Shown here: positions 1 through 11,719 of the stretch, piece by piece
Layout: every line of letters begins with the position of its first letter
Numbering within the stretch: position 1 is the first letter of the stretch
Assembly (NCBI RefSeq): GCF_013344475.1
Contig: NZ_JABUOU010000001.1
Coordinates: 496,001-560,000, forward strand
DNA length: 64,000 nt
DNA from: Martelella limonii
Lineage (GTDB): Bacteria > Pseudomonadota > Alphaproteobacteria > Rhizobiales > Rhizobiaceae
Reading direction: 5' to 3'
Program-made: the position numbers and the translations under genes
The notes under the pieces: model-generated
Database searches by the model: none
Seen by the model: the letters and a program-made list of their open reading frames with translations, nothing else
What the model was told of the DNA's origin: nothing

Positions 1-1
1 G

Positions 2-640
2 AAGGCCTATCAGGGCGTGAACGAGATCATCACCACGCTGATGATGTCCTTTCTGGGCGTGCTTCTGGCCTCCACCCTGGTCAAGCTGGTGTTCCGGGAC
101 CCGGCAACCACTGTGCCGCAGACCCGCACGCTTCCGGTCGACGACCGGCTGCCGCGCCTGTTCGACACCTCGATTTCGAGCGGGCTGATCTGGGGCCTGA
201 TCGCCGTGCTCGCCGTCCATCTGATGATGACCCGCACGGCCTTCGGGCTGCGGTTGCGGATGGTCGGCGCGAACCCCGTCGCCGCCACCCATGCGGGCCT
301 CTCCGTGCCGCTCCTGACCATGGCCACCTTCGCACTTTCGGCGGGCCTTGCCGGGCTTGCGGGCGCCTCGGAAATTCTCGGCGTTGCCGGCAACGTGCCC
401 GCCAACTGGAACCCGGCCTACGGGCTGATGGTCATCCCGCTGGTGTTTCTCGCCCGCTTCAACGGCATCGGCGCGATCGTGCTCGTGTTCTTCTACTCGG
501 CTCTGATGATCGGCAGCGAGAGCGCCGCGCGCCGTCTCGGCGTGCCCCAGAACTTCACCCTCGTCCTGGTCGCGAGCCTGCTGATCTGCCTCGGGCTCGG
601 CGAATATATCGACCAGCACAAACGCAAGAAGGAGCGTTGA
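2..640 (+). CDS. BMP-family ABC importer permease, 5'-truncated by the window edge
   Basis: Inner-membrane permease of the simple-sugar/nucleoside ABC class (BmpB/NupP type, related to RbsC). The reading frame is open from base 2 and reads KAYQGVNEIITTLMMSF. That is the conserved loop and helix found well inside these permeases, so the true start lies left of the window. Several hydrophobic helices follow, including the LRMVGANPVAATHAGL segment typical of the family. A second permease of the sister type begins one base after the stop, so the two form the usual heteromeric pair. The ATPase and binding-protein genes are presumably upstream. The vitamin B6 degradation genes that follow on the same strand suggest, by inference only, that the cargo could be a B6 vitamer. 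Confidence 0.9.
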   Translation, partial: KAYQGVNEIITTLMMSFLGVLLASTLVKLVFRDPATTVPQTRTLPVDDRLPRLFDTSISSGLIWGLIAVLAVHLMMTRTAFGLRLRMVGANPVAATHAGLSVPLLTMATFALSAGLAGLAGASEILGVAGNVPANWNPAYGLMVIPLVFLARFNGIGAIVLVFFYSALMIGSESAARRLGVPQNFTLVLVASLLICLGLGEYIDQHKRKKER

Positions 641-641
641 G

Positions 642-1577
642 ATGAGCGGATTGCTGACCGAGGCGTTTCTGTCGTCTCTGTTCACGGGCGCGATCGTCGC
701 CGCCATCCCGATGCTTCTCGCCGGTCTCGGCGAGCAGATGTCGGAAAAGGCGGGCGTGCTCAATATCGGCATCGAAGGCATGATGCTGATGGGCGCCTAT
801 CTGGGCTTTCTCATTGCCTTCAAAACCGAGTCCCTCTGGCTCGGCTTTCTCGGCGGCATGCTCGGCGGCGTGCTTGTCGCCATCGTCATGGCCGTGCTCT
901 GCGTGCGTCTCGGCCTCAACCAGATCGTGATCGGCATCGGCCTGACGCTCGGCGTGGAGGGACTGACGGCGCTGCTCCATCATTTCCAGTTCTCGCGAAC
1001 CTATCCGCGGCTGCCCGCGCCTGAGCGGGTGAACATTCCCGGACTGACCGACCTGCCGGTGATCGGGCCATCGCTCTTCGGCCGTCATCTGATCGTCTAT
1101 TTCGCGCTGCTGGCGGTCGCGGTGCTGGCGTACCTTTACCGGCGCACCAATCTCGGTATGACGCTTCGCGCGGCCGGCGAACGACCTGCGGCCCTCGACG
1201 TCGCCGGCGGCAACGTGCTCGGCATTCGCGTTTTCGCGGTCCTGTTCACCGGCGCCATGGCAGGCCTCGGCGGTGCCTATCTCGCCAATATCGGCGCCGG
1301 CCTGTTTCTCCCCTTCATGACCGGCGGCGCCGGCTTCATCGGCATCGTGCTGGCCATGCTGGCGCGGGGACGGCCGCTCTGGGTGCTGATCGGCTCGCTG
1401 ATCTTCGGCGCGGCCCTGTCGCTGACCACCGCCCTGCAGGTCGCGGGCTCCAACATTCCGACCGACGTCATCCAGATGCTGCCCTTCGCGGCGGTGATGC
1501 TGGTTCTCGTGCTGTTCGGACGCCGGGCCAAACTGCCGGCGGCGCTCGGCGCGGCTTACGAACGCGGCGCCCGCTGA
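642..1577 (+). CDS. BMP-family ABC importer permease (second subunit)
   Basis: Second inner-membrane permease of the same importer, 311 residues, BmpC/NupQ type. The N-terminal half has the family hallmark in which the membrane-embedded protein reads MSEKAGVLNIGIEGMMLMGA (about residues 28-47). The C-terminal half repeats the hydrophobic pattern, with LRAAGERPAALDVAG about two-thirds in. The start is the ATG directly after the preceding stop; the ribosome site GGAG lies inside the end of the upstream gene, indicating translational coupling. The lactonase gene follows after a 57-base gap in the same direction. The cargo cannot be read from the permease; a role in pyridoxine or pyridoxamine uptake is inferred from the neighbours. 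Nucleoside or another small heterocycle remains possible. Confidence 0.92.
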   Translation: MSGLLTEAFLSSLFTGAIVAAIPMLLAGLGEQMSEKAGVLNIGIEGMMLMGAYLGFLIAFKTESLWLGFLGGMLGGVLVAIVMAVLCVRLGLNQIVIGIGLTLGVEGLTALLHHFQFSRTYPRLPAPERVNIPGLTDLPVIGPSLFGRHLIVYFALLAVAVLAYLYRRTNLGMTLRAAGERPAALDVAGGNVLGIRVFAVLFTGAMAGLGGAYLANIGAGLFLPFMTGGAGFIGIVLAMLARGRPLWVLIGSLIFGAALSLTTALQVAGSNIPTDVIQMLPFAAVMLVLVLFGRRAKLPAALGAAYERGAR

Positions 1578-2441
<864 letters not shown>

Positions 2442-2451
2442 GGAGGGCCAG

Positions 2452-4415
<1,964 letters not shown>

Positions 4416-4483
4416 GGCCGCATCGCCGAACGCCGGTGCGGACCGGCGGGCTGAGAATGAGGGTTTACTCCCAAAATGAAGCA

Positions 4484-4513
4484 GAGTGCGGCCGGTTCAC
4501 GGCGGCCGCACTC
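4484..4513. terminator. Perfect 11-bp hairpin between convergent genes
   Basis: GAGTGCGGCCG pairs with CGGCCGCACTC across an 8-base loop, between the end of the pyridoxal dehydrogenase gene and the convergent end of the AraC gene. Position and stability suit a bidirectional transcription stop. No T-tract follows on either strand, so intrinsic termination is uncertain and the hairpin may instead act as an mRNA 3' end protector. Confidence 0.45.
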
Positions 4514-4587
4514 AGATGCCCCCGCCCGAACGGGTGCTACTCCAAAAGGCTTGCTCCGCAGACCTTCGGCCTTGTCCCGCCGGCACG

Positions 4588-5547
4588 CTAGTCCGTCTGC
4601 TGATCGCTGCCGGGATATTCGACCGGCTCCTTTTGCAGCACGGGCGCGACCGCCTCCGTATTCATCGTCATGATGCTGGCGGCGAGCCCGATCTTCCTGA
4701 ATTCCGTGGGACTGACGCGGAAGTAGCGGCGAAAGGCCTTTGCGAAATAGTTCGGGTCTGAAAATCCGGCCATGCCGGCGACTTCCTTGATCGTGTGATC
4801 GCCGCTGGCCAGAAGCCTTGTCGATTGTTTCAGTCGGCGCAGCAGCACATATTCGGCCGGCGGCATGCCTTCCGACTGGGCAAACAGCCGCGAGAAATGG
4901 GAGCGGCTGAAGCCCGATATTTCCGCAAGGCTTTCGACCGGAAGCGGCTTCTCCAGATTGGCGTCGATATGGTGCAGCACCCGCTGCATTGCGCGGCTCT
5001 CCACCGGCGGCATGGTGTGGGCGCCAAAGACGTCATCATAAAGCAGCATGGTGACTTCATAGGCAACGGCGGAGGCCCGGGCAGGGGTGTCGGTTTCCGA
5101 CGAGATCAGTCGCCGGAGACAATCGGCAAGCTGGTTGACGGTCGTCTCCTTCAGCTTGAGCACCGGCCCTGTCGTTGCCAGCACCGCTCGCTGGATTCGC
5201 ATGGCCTCCTCGCCATTGAGAGAGATCCAGAAGAACTCCCAATAGCCGTCTTCCTCCAGCCAGTAGCAATGGTTGTGCGGCACCAGCGTGAGCATGGTCT
5301 CACCGGGCCTGACGCGGAAGGTCTGGTTCTCGAACCTGAGATTTCCGGCGCCCGCGATCGTGTGTTGAATCACCGAGAAAGGGCTCTGGCCCCGTCGCCT
5401 CCCATCCCATTTGTAGTCCGGCTGGGTGCGGATCTCGTAGCCCGTACTGACCGGCATTGCGTGCAGGTCCTGGTGGCCGCGGGGCAAGGAAATCAGCCGC
5501 CCGATTGGCGCCCTGTCGCGCAATTCCTGCAGCACAGAATTACCCAT
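4588..5547 (-). CDS. AraC-family transcriptional regulator (AgpT-like)
   Basis: DNA-binding regulator, 319 residues, with an N-terminal sugar-sensing cupin-like region (IQHTIAGAGNLRF, VRPGETMLTLVPHNH) and a C-terminal pair of helix-turn-helix motifs (LAEISGFSRSHFSRLFAQ and IKEVAGMAGFSDPNYFAKAF, then FRVSPTEFRK). The frame is open further upstream, but the ATG giving MGNSVLQELRDR is chosen because the extension reads across the promoter and into the opposing glycosidase gene. It diverges from the GH4/ABC operon, as agpT does at the S. meliloti alpha-galactoside locus, so it probably activates that operon in response to galactosides. The palindrome at 5584-5598 between the two starts is a candidate operator. 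Confidence 0.88.
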   Translation of the reverse strand: MGNSVLQELRDRAPIGRLISLPRGHQDLHAMPVSTGYEIRTQPDYKWDGRRRGQSPFSVIQHTIAGAGNLRFENQTFRVRPGETMLTLVPHNHCYWLEEDGYWEFFWISLNGEEAMRIQRAVLATTGPVLKLKETTVNQLADCLRRLISSETDTPARASAVAYEVTMLLYDDVFGAHTMPPVESRAMQRVLHHIDANLEKPLPVESLAEISGFSRSHFSRLFAQSEGMPPAEYVLLRRLKQSTRLLASGDHTIKEVAGMAGFSDPNYFAKAFRRYFRVSPTEFRKIGLAASIMTMNTEAVAPVLQKEPVEYPGSDQQTD

Positions 5548-5583
5548 GAAAGCACAATCCCTCTCTGTGATGTCCTGCCGAGT

Positions 5584-5598
5584 GCTGCATAATGCAGC
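5584..5598. promoter_or_regulatory. Candidate operator palindrome in the AraC/GH4 divergent promoter
   Basis: GCTGCATAATGCAGC is a perfect 15-bp palindrome centred on one A, 37 bases upstream of the AraC start and 143 bases upstream of the GH4 start. Its location in the shared promoter region suggests a regulator site. Which protein binds it is not shown; AraC proteins usually prefer direct repeats. Confidence 0.35.
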
Positions 5599-5740
5599 TC
5601 GGGAGTTTGAAACACAAGCGCTACAGGCAGTACCCATCCGTTTGACCGGGATCCCTTCATGGGGATTTCGCAGCGGCTTTCGATTGTCTGTTGCACTGGA
5701 TTTTACCCTGTATGTTGGTTCTTGTTTCGGGGAGGCGGAC

Positions 5741-7213
5741 ATGAGCGCTTTCAAAATAGCCATTATCGGCGCCGGCAGCGTCGGTTTCACCAAGACGCTC
5801 TTCAAGGATATCCTGTGCGTGCCCGAGTTCGCGGGCATCGAGGTCGCACTGACCGATATCAGCGAAAAAAATCTCACGATGGTCAAAACCATCCTTGAGA
5901 AAATCGTTGAGGCGAACGGCCTGCCGACGAGGGTCACCGCGACCACGGACCGCCGCAAGGCGCTTGAAGGTGCGCGCTATGTGATCTCGTGCGTGCGGGT
6001 CGGCGGGCTTGAAGCCTATGCGGACGATATCCGCATTCCCTTGAAATATGGCGTCGACCAGTGCGTCGGCGACACGATCTGCGCGGGCGGCATCCTTTAC
6101 GGCCAACGCAACATTCCGGTGATCCTGGACTTCTGCAAGGATATCCGCGAGGTCGCCGAGCCGGGGGCCCGTCTGCTCAACTATGCCAATCCCATGGTGA
6201 TGAACACCTGGGCTGCGACGGAATACGGCAAGGTGGACACGATCGGTCTTTGCCACGGCGTCCAGCACGGGGCGGAGCAGATTGCCGAAGTGCTCGGCGC
6301 AGAGCCCGGTACGCTCGATTATATCTGCTCCGGCATCAATCATCAGACCTGGTTCACCGACCTGCGCGTCGACGGCCGCAAGATCGGGAAGGACGAGCTG
6401 ATCTCCGCCTTCGAGGCCCATCCGGTGTTCTCCAAGCAGGAGAAGGTTCGCATCGATGTTCTGAAGCGTTTCGGCGTCTATTCGACCGAAAGCAACGGCC
6501 ATCTTTCCGAATATCTCCCCTGGTATCGCAAGCGTCCTGAGGAGATCACCCGCTGGATCGACATGTCCGATTGGATCCATGGCGAGACCGGCGGCTATCT
6601 GCGTTACACGGCGGAAAACCGCAACTGGTTCGAGACCGAGTATGACGGCTTCCTTGCGGATGCAGCACAGCCGATCGACCCGAAGAAGCGCTCGAACGAA
6701 CATGCCAGCTATATTCTGGAAGGGCTGGAGACCGGCCGGGTATATCGCGGTCATTTCAACCGCAAGAACAATGGTGTGATTACCAATCTTCCGGACGACT
6801 GCATCATTGAATCGCCCGGTTTCGTGGACCGGTTCGGGCTCAACATGGTGGCTGGCATCACGCTGCCCGAGGCATGCGCGGCAACCTGCATGTCCTCGAT
6901 CAATGTGCAGCGCATGTCGGTTCATGCCGCGGTTACCGGTGATCTCGACCTGCTGAAGCTTGCGGTTCTGCACGATCCGCTGGTCGGCGCCGTCTGCACG
7001 CCCGAAGAGGTCTGGCAGATGGTCGATGAGATGGTCGTCGCCCAGGCCGCGTGGCTGCCGCAATATGCCGGTGCCATTGAAGGCGCGCGCGAGCGTCTTT
7101 CGAAGGCGACCGTCAAGACACGCGAATGGGACGGGGCCGCCCGCCGCCGGGTCCGCTCGGTAGAGGAGATGCGCGCGGAAAAGGAAGCCGAGCGCGCGGC
7201 GGCCAACGCCTGA
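5741..7213 (+). CDS. GH4-family glycosidase (alpha-galactosidase/alpha-galacturonidase type, AgaL1-like)
   Basis: NAD- and metal-dependent glycoside hydrolase of family GH4, 490 residues, cytoplasmic. The N-terminal Rossmann motif is IAIIGAGSVGFTKTL (residues 6-20). The NYANPMVMNTWA segment (about 147-158) and the presumed Mn ligands Cys171 (GLCHGVQHG) and His201 (GINHQTWF) are visible. The start at the ATG after GGAGGCG is preferred over an in-frame extension that overlaps the divergent regulator. The first CDS of an operon running through the ABC importer to a second GH4 enzyme, it likely hydrolyses an imported alpha-galactoside after uptake. GH4 members differ in specificity, and a uronide or another glycoside cannot be excluded. 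Confidence 0.88.
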   Translation: MSAFKIAIIGAGSVGFTKTLFKDILCVPEFAGIEVALTDISEKNLTMVKTILEKIVEANGLPTRVTATTDRRKALEGARYVISCVRVGGLEAYADDIRIPLKYGVDQCVGDTICAGGILYGQRNIPVILDFCKDIREVAEPGARLLNYANPMVMNTWAATEYGKVDTIGLCHGVQHGAEQIAEVLGAEPGTLDYICSGINHQTWFTDLRVDGRKIGKDELISAFEAHPVFSKQEKVRIDVLKRFGVYSTESNGHLSEYLPWYRKRPEEITRWIDMSDWIHGETGGYLRYTAENRNWFETEYDGFLADAAQPIDPKKRSNEHASYILEGLETGRVYRGHFNRKNNGVITNLPDDCIIESPGFVDRFGLNMVAGITLPEACAATCMSSINVQRMSVHAAVTGDLDLLKLAVLHDPLVGAVCTPEEVWQMVDEMVVAQAAWLPQYAGAIEGARERLSKATVKTREWDGAARRRVRSVEEMRAEKEAERAAANA

Positions 7214-7359
7214 TCACGTCCATATCCATCGGTCCGGCGCATAGCCGGACTGTAGCATCGCTGTGCTTGGAGACCTGTGGGTAGGAGCCGGGCTTTCGAA
7301 ACAGCATCTGGGAGGCGGAAGGCCTTCAGACCAACGCATCAGAAAAGGGAGGAAAATCG

Positions 7360-9456
7360 ATGACATCTCGCATTTTGACCCGTCGATTGGCGGGAATCTT
7401 GGCAGCCGGCATATCGACCATGGCACTTGCAGCCGGTGCGGTTGCATCGGACATGACGGTGGTGCCGGTGCAACCGGACTTTCCGGCCCAGTCCAAGGTC
7501 ACCTATGTGCCGCGCGACGCGATCGAGGAATTCAAAGCGCTACCGTCTTACTCCGAGCCAGAATGGGTGACGGAGCAATTTGTCGAGACCGGAAAGCTGC
7601 CGCCTGTCGCAGAGCGCCTGCCGAAGGAACCGCTCGTGTTCAAGACCGGGAACATGCCCGATGGCGTCGGCGACTACGGCGGTACGTTGCGCCATGTCAT
7701 CGGCGGCCGTCCGGAAGGCTGGAACTACCAGGCCGGCCAGGTCCAGGGGTGGGGCGGGATCGACATCGGCATGTTTGAATGCCTCACCCGCACCGCGCCG
7801 CTTTATCAGGTCGAAGCCAGCGACATGGAACCCTTGCCCAACCTTGCTAAGAGCTGGGAGTGGTCGGAAGACGGCCATACGCTGACCATGCACCTGATAG
7901 AAGGCGCGAAATGGTCTGATGGCGCTCCTTTCACCTCTGAAGACGTGATCTTCATGTGGGAAGACAATATTGTCGACCCGAATGTCAGCCCTCTCAACGG
8001 CGCAAGCAAGGAAAGCTTCGGATCGGATACCGCGCTGAAGGCAATCGATGACTACACCGTCGAATGGACCTTCGCCGAAGCCTTCCCGCGTCAGTATCTC
8101 TTCAACATGGCCTATGGCAATTTCTGCCCCGGCCCGGCGCATATCCTGAAAACCAAGCATCCGCGCTATGCCGATACGACCTATGACCAGTACAAGAATG
8201 CGTTTCCGCCCGAAATGCTGAACTGGCCGGTCATGGGCGCATGGGCGCCGGTCGAATACCGCTCCGACGACATCATCGTTCTGCGCCGCAATCCCTATTA
8301 CTGGAAGGTCGACGAGGATGGCCGCCAGCTGCCCTATATCGACGAGCTGCAATACAAGCTCTCCACCTGGGCTGACCGCGACGTGCAGACGATTGCCGGT
8401 TCCGCCGATCTTTCCAACCTGGAGCAGCCGGAGAACTTCGTGGTCGCACTGCGTCGCGCCGCCGAAGAAACTGCTCCCGCCCGTCTTGCCTTCGGTCCGC
8501 GCCTGATCGGCTACAACATCCGCATGAACCTTTCCGGCAATGGCTGGGGCGATCCTGACGAGCGCGCCCAGGCAATTCGTGAACTCAACCGCAATCCGGA
8601 TTTCCGCAAGGCCGTGACCATGGCGCTCGACCGTCAGGCGATCGGGGATTCACTGGTGCGCGGTCCGTTCACGGCGATCTACCCGGGCGGCCTCAACTCC
8701 GGAACCAGCTTCTATGACCGGGAGTCGACCTATTACTACCCCTATGATCCGGAAGGGGCGAAGGACCTGCTCGCTTCTCTCGGCCTCAAGGACACGGACG
8801 GCAACGGTTTCGTCAACTGGCCTGCAGACACCCTCAATGGTGAGGACGTCAGCATCGTGCTGCTGGTCGGGTCGAACTACACCACCGACGTCAACCTTTC
8901 GGAGGCCGTGATCGGCCAGCTCCAGCAGGTCGGCCTCAGGGTCATTCAGAACGCACTCGAAAACAATCAATATGACGCAATGCGTTCCGCCGGCGAATTT
9001 GACTGGCAAATTCTGCGCAACCCCACGTCGCTGGCCTCAGTGGTTCAAGGTACAAGCGAGCTTGCTCCCGTAGGTCCGCGCACCAGCTGGCATCATCGCG
9101 CCGGCCCTGACGGAACGCTCGACCTGATGCCTTACGAACAGGAGATGGTCGATATCGTCGAAAAGTTCATTGCGACTGACGATGACGACGAGCGCGCCGA
9201 GCTGATGAAACAGTATCAGTCCGTGGTCACCCAGAATGTCGATATGGTCGGACTGACGGAATATCCAGGCGCACTGATCGTGAACAAGCGCCTCGACAAT
9301 GTTGCCGCCGGTGCACCGATCTTCATGTTCAACTGGGCTGAGGATGCAATCATCCGCGAACGCATGTTCGTTCCTGCAGCCGACCAGCAGGATTACGAGC
9401 TGTTCCCGAAAACCCTGCCGGGTGAACTGGGCGGCGACGGCCCGGTCAAGGGCTGA
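7360..9456 (+). CDS. ABC importer periplasmic binding protein, SBP_bac_5 family (AgpA-like)
   Basis: Solute-binding protein of 698 residues from the peptide/nickel/oligosaccharide family 5. An N-terminal Sec signal (positive MTSRILTRRLAG, hydrophobic core to about residue 28, cleavage near AVAS) sends it to the periplasm. The family pattern is visible in LAKSWEWSEDGHTLTMHLIEGAKWSDGAPFT-type text at about 155-185 and in the central FRKAVTMALDRQAIGDSLVRG. The protein is long for the family, as expected for the AgpA/oligosaccharide subgroup. It lies 146 bases after the first GH4 gene, with ribosome site GGGAGGAAAA, and is followed by two permeases and a fused ATPase. Probable role: capture of alpha-galactosides such as melibiose or raffinose; the substrate is inferred from the two flanking GH4 genes. 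Confidence 0.9.
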   Translation: MTSRILTRRLAGILAAGISTMALAAGAVASDMTVVPVQPDFPAQSKVTYVPRDAIEEFKALPSYSEPEWVTEQFVETGKLPPVAERLPKEPLVFKTGNMPDGVGDYGGTLRHVIGGRPEGWNYQAGQVQGWGGIDIGMFECLTRTAPLYQVEASDMEPLPNLAKSWEWSEDGHTLTMHLIEGAKWSDGAPFTSEDVIFMWEDNIVDPNVSPLNGASKESFGSDTALKAIDDYTVEWTFAEAFPRQYLFNMAYGNFCPGPAHILKTKHPRYADTTYDQYKNAFPPEMLNWPVMGAWAPVEYRSDDIIVLRRNPYYWKVDEDGRQLPYIDELQYKLSTWADRDVQTIAGSADLSNLEQPENFVVALRRAAEETAPARLAFGPRLIGYNIRMNLSGNGWGDPDERAQAIRELNRNPDFRKAVTMALDRQAIGDSLVRGPFTAIYPGGLNSGTSFYDRESTYYYPYDPEGAKDLLASLGLKDTDGNGFVNWPADTLNGEDVSIVLLVGSNYTTDVNLSEAVIGQLQQVGLRVIQNALENNQYDAMRSAGEFDWQILRNPTSLASVVQGTSELAPVGPRTSWHHRAGPDGTLDLMPYEQEMVDIVEKFIATDDDDERAELMKQYQSVVTQNVDMVGLTEYPGALIVNKRLDNVAAGAPIFMFNWAEDAIIRERMFVPAADQQDYELFPKTLPGELGGDGPVKG

Positions 9457-9568
9457 CGATCGGAAGCGTCGCGGCTGCTCCCGCAAGGGTGCCGCCGCCA
9501 ACTTCCCGGGCCGGTGACCTTCTCTCCTCGGGTTGCCGGTCCGGATAGACAAGGGACGCAAGGACAAA

Positions 9569-10582
9569 ATGGTTCGATTTCTCTTCAACAGGATCGTGTC
9601 GGGGCTGATGCTGCTCTTCGTGCTCAGCATCGTCACCTTCGCCATCATCCAGGCGCCGCCCGGCGATTACAGCGATTACATCCGCTCGCAGGCGATCAAC
9701 CAGGGCGGAGCCTCTTTCGAGCAGGCAGATGCTCAGGCACAGGCCTATCGAAAAGCCCATGGCATGGATGCACCGATGCCGGTCCAGTATGTCAACTGGA
9801 TCACGGGCATCATCTTCCACGGTGATTTCGGACAGAGCCTCTACTATAACAAGCCGGTGTCTGATGTCGTCGCCGAACGGCTGCCGCGCACGCTGGCACT
9901 GGCTCTGACCTGCCACATCCTCGCGTCCATTCTCGGCATCGGTTTCGGCATCGTCGCGGCGACCCGCCAATATAGCTGGATCGATACCGCTCTGTCGGGG
10001 GTCGCCTTTCTCGGCATGACGGTGCCGCGGTTCCTGATGGCCCTCATCATCGTCTATGTCCTTGTCTTCCATTTCGATGTCAGCGAAGTGGGCAGTTTCT
10101 TCTCGCCGCAATATGGCGGTGCGCCCTGGTCCTGGGGCAAGTTCACAAATCTTCTGCAACACATATGGCCGGTGATCGCCATCGCCACCTTTGGCGGGCT
10201 CGCCTACAACATGCGGGTCATGCGCGGCAATCTGCTCGACACGCTCAACATGCAATATGTCGAGACGGCGCGCGCCAAGGGGCTTTCGGAGCGCAAGGTG
10301 ATCATGCGCCATGCGGTGCCCAATGCGCTGCATCCGCTGGTGATGTATCAGGGCGTGGTGCTGCCCTACATGCTGACCGGCGAGATCGAGGTCGCCATCA
10401 TCTTCGCGCTGCCGACCGTCGGCCCTGCAATTGTCGGTTCCATGCAGGTCGGTGACGTCTATGTCACGGCCACCTTCATGCTGCTGCTCTCGGCCATGCT
10501 GCTGATCGGCAACATCATCGCCGACCTTCTGCTCGTGGCGCTGGATCCGCGTGTCAGACAGACCGGGAGGGCGCAGGCATGA
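9569..10582 (+). CDS. ABC importer permease, DppB/OppB type (AgpB-like)
   Basis: Inner-membrane permease of 337 residues. TM1 is FLFNRIVSGLMLLFVLSIVTF, followed by the periplasmic loop and the BPD_transp_1 domain. The cytoplasmic coupling region YVETARAKGLSERKVIMRHA (about 229-248) is typical of DppB. The start is the ATG preceded by AAGGAC; an earlier in-frame GTG would place 12 unhydrophobic residues ahead of the conserved N-terminus. Translationally linked to the next permease through an ATGA overlap. Forms the translocation pore with the DppC-type partner for the oligosaccharide importer of this locus. Confidence 0.92.
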   Translation: MVRFLFNRIVSGLMLLFVLSIVTFAIIQAPPGDYSDYIRSQAINQGGASFEQADAQAQAYRKAHGMDAPMPVQYVNWITGIIFHGDFGQSLYYNKPVSDVVAERLPRTLALALTCHILASILGIGFGIVAATRQYSWIDTALSGVAFLGMTVPRFLMALIIVYVLVFHFDVSEVGSFFSPQYGGAPWSWGKFTNLLQHIWPVIAIATFGGLAYNMRVMRGNLLDTLNMQYVETARAKGLSERKVIMRHAVPNALHPLVMYQGVVLPYMLTGEIEVAIIFALPTVGPAIVGSMQVGDVYVTATFMLLLSAMLLIGNIIADLLLVALDPRVRQTGRAQA

Positions 10583-11703
10583 GCGATAACATTCTTCACA
10601 CCATCGACGCGGTCAAGGAACCGGACGCCAACAAGAACGAAACCTATCTGGCACTGGTCTGGCGGCGTCTGAAGCGCTCGTTTTCCGGCATGATGGGGCT
10701 GGTCCTGGTGGTCTTCCTGCTCGTCATCGCTGTCTTTGCCGACTTCCTGTCGCCTGCCGATCCGCGGGCCACCGGCGTAGCCTACCAGCCGCCGCAGATG
10801 GTGACCGTGTTCGGCAAGGACGGAGAATTCGTGTTCCCGCCGCGCGCCTATCCCCTGGGCGACACCGGCGAGCTCGATCCGATCACCTTCCAGCCGCTCG
10901 TCGGCAAGGATTACGACAATCCGCAGATCGTCGGCCTGTTCGTGAAAGGGGCGCCCTACAAGCTTTTCGGCGTCATCCCGGCGAACCGGCATTTCATCGG
11001 CGCCACCGATGGCTCGGTGATCCACTTCTTGGGCACTGACAAGCTCGGCCGGGACGTGTTGTCGCGCATTCTCTACGGTTCGCGCATCTCGCTCCTGATC
11101 GCATTGACAGTGGTCAGCGTCGTGACCATCGTCGGAACATCGGTCGGGATGACGTCGGGCTATTTCGGCGGGCCGGTGGATGCGTGGATACAGCGGTTCG
11201 TGGAACTGGTGCTTGCCTTTCCGCAGCTTCCCTTCTATCTGGCGCTGGCCTCGCTCATACCGGTGACGGCGCCCACCAAGGTGTTCCTGGGTTTCGTCAT
11301 CGCGGTGATGTCTGCACTTGGCTGGGCGCAGATGTCACGGGAGGTGCGCGGCAAGACCATGGGGTTGGTGCGCATGGATTATGTGCGGGCTGCAATCGCG
11401 GTTGGTGCGACCGACAAGCGCATCATCTTCCGCCATATCCTGCCCAATGTGATGAGCCATGTGATCGTGGCCGTCACGCTTGCCATCCCGACGGTCGTCC
11501 TGCTCGAGGCTTTTCTCGGCTTCCTCGGCTTCGCCGTCAAACCGCCGATGATTTCCTGGGGGCTGATGCTGCGCGACACGTCCAACTACGCCGTCATCGG
11601 CGCCTATCCCTGGCTGCTGTCGCCGGTCGCCTTCGTACTTCTGACGGTCTTCGCCTTCAACGCCTTCGGCGATGGCCTGCGCGATGCCATCGACCCCTAC
11701 TGA
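10579..11703 (+). CDS. ABC importer permease, DppC/OppC type (AgpC-like)
   Basis: Second permease of the importer, 374 residues. After TM1 (MMGLVLVVFLLVIAVFADFL, about residues 35-54) there is a periplasmic insertion of roughly 90 residues before HFLGTDKLGRDVLSRILYGSRIS. This is longer than in simple dipeptide permeases but is seen in the oligosaccharide subgroup. The coupling segment YVRAAIAVGATDKRIIFRHI is present. The start ATG overlaps the stop of the first permease by four bases, and the ATPase gene begins 17 bases after its own stop. Confidence 0.92.
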   Translation: MSDNILHTIDAVKEPDANKNETYLALVWRRLKRSFSGMMGLVLVVFLLVIAVFADFLSPADPRATGVAYQPPQMVTVFGKDGEFVFPPRAYPLGDTGELDPITFQPLVGKDYDNPQIVGLFVKGAPYKLFGVIPANRHFIGATDGSVIHFLGTDKLGRDVLSRILYGSRISLLIALTVVSVVTIVGTSVGMTSGYFGGPVDAWIQRFVELVLAFPQLPFYLALASLIPVTAPTKVFLGFVIAVMSALGWAQMSREVRGKTMGLVRMDYVRAAIAVGATDKRIIFRHILPNVMSHVIVAVTLAIPTVVLLEAFLGFLGFAVKPPMISWGLMLRDTSNYAVIGAYPWLLSPVAFVLLTVFAFNAFGDGLRDAIDPY

Positions 11704-11719
11704 GAAGGAGACGCTTGCG

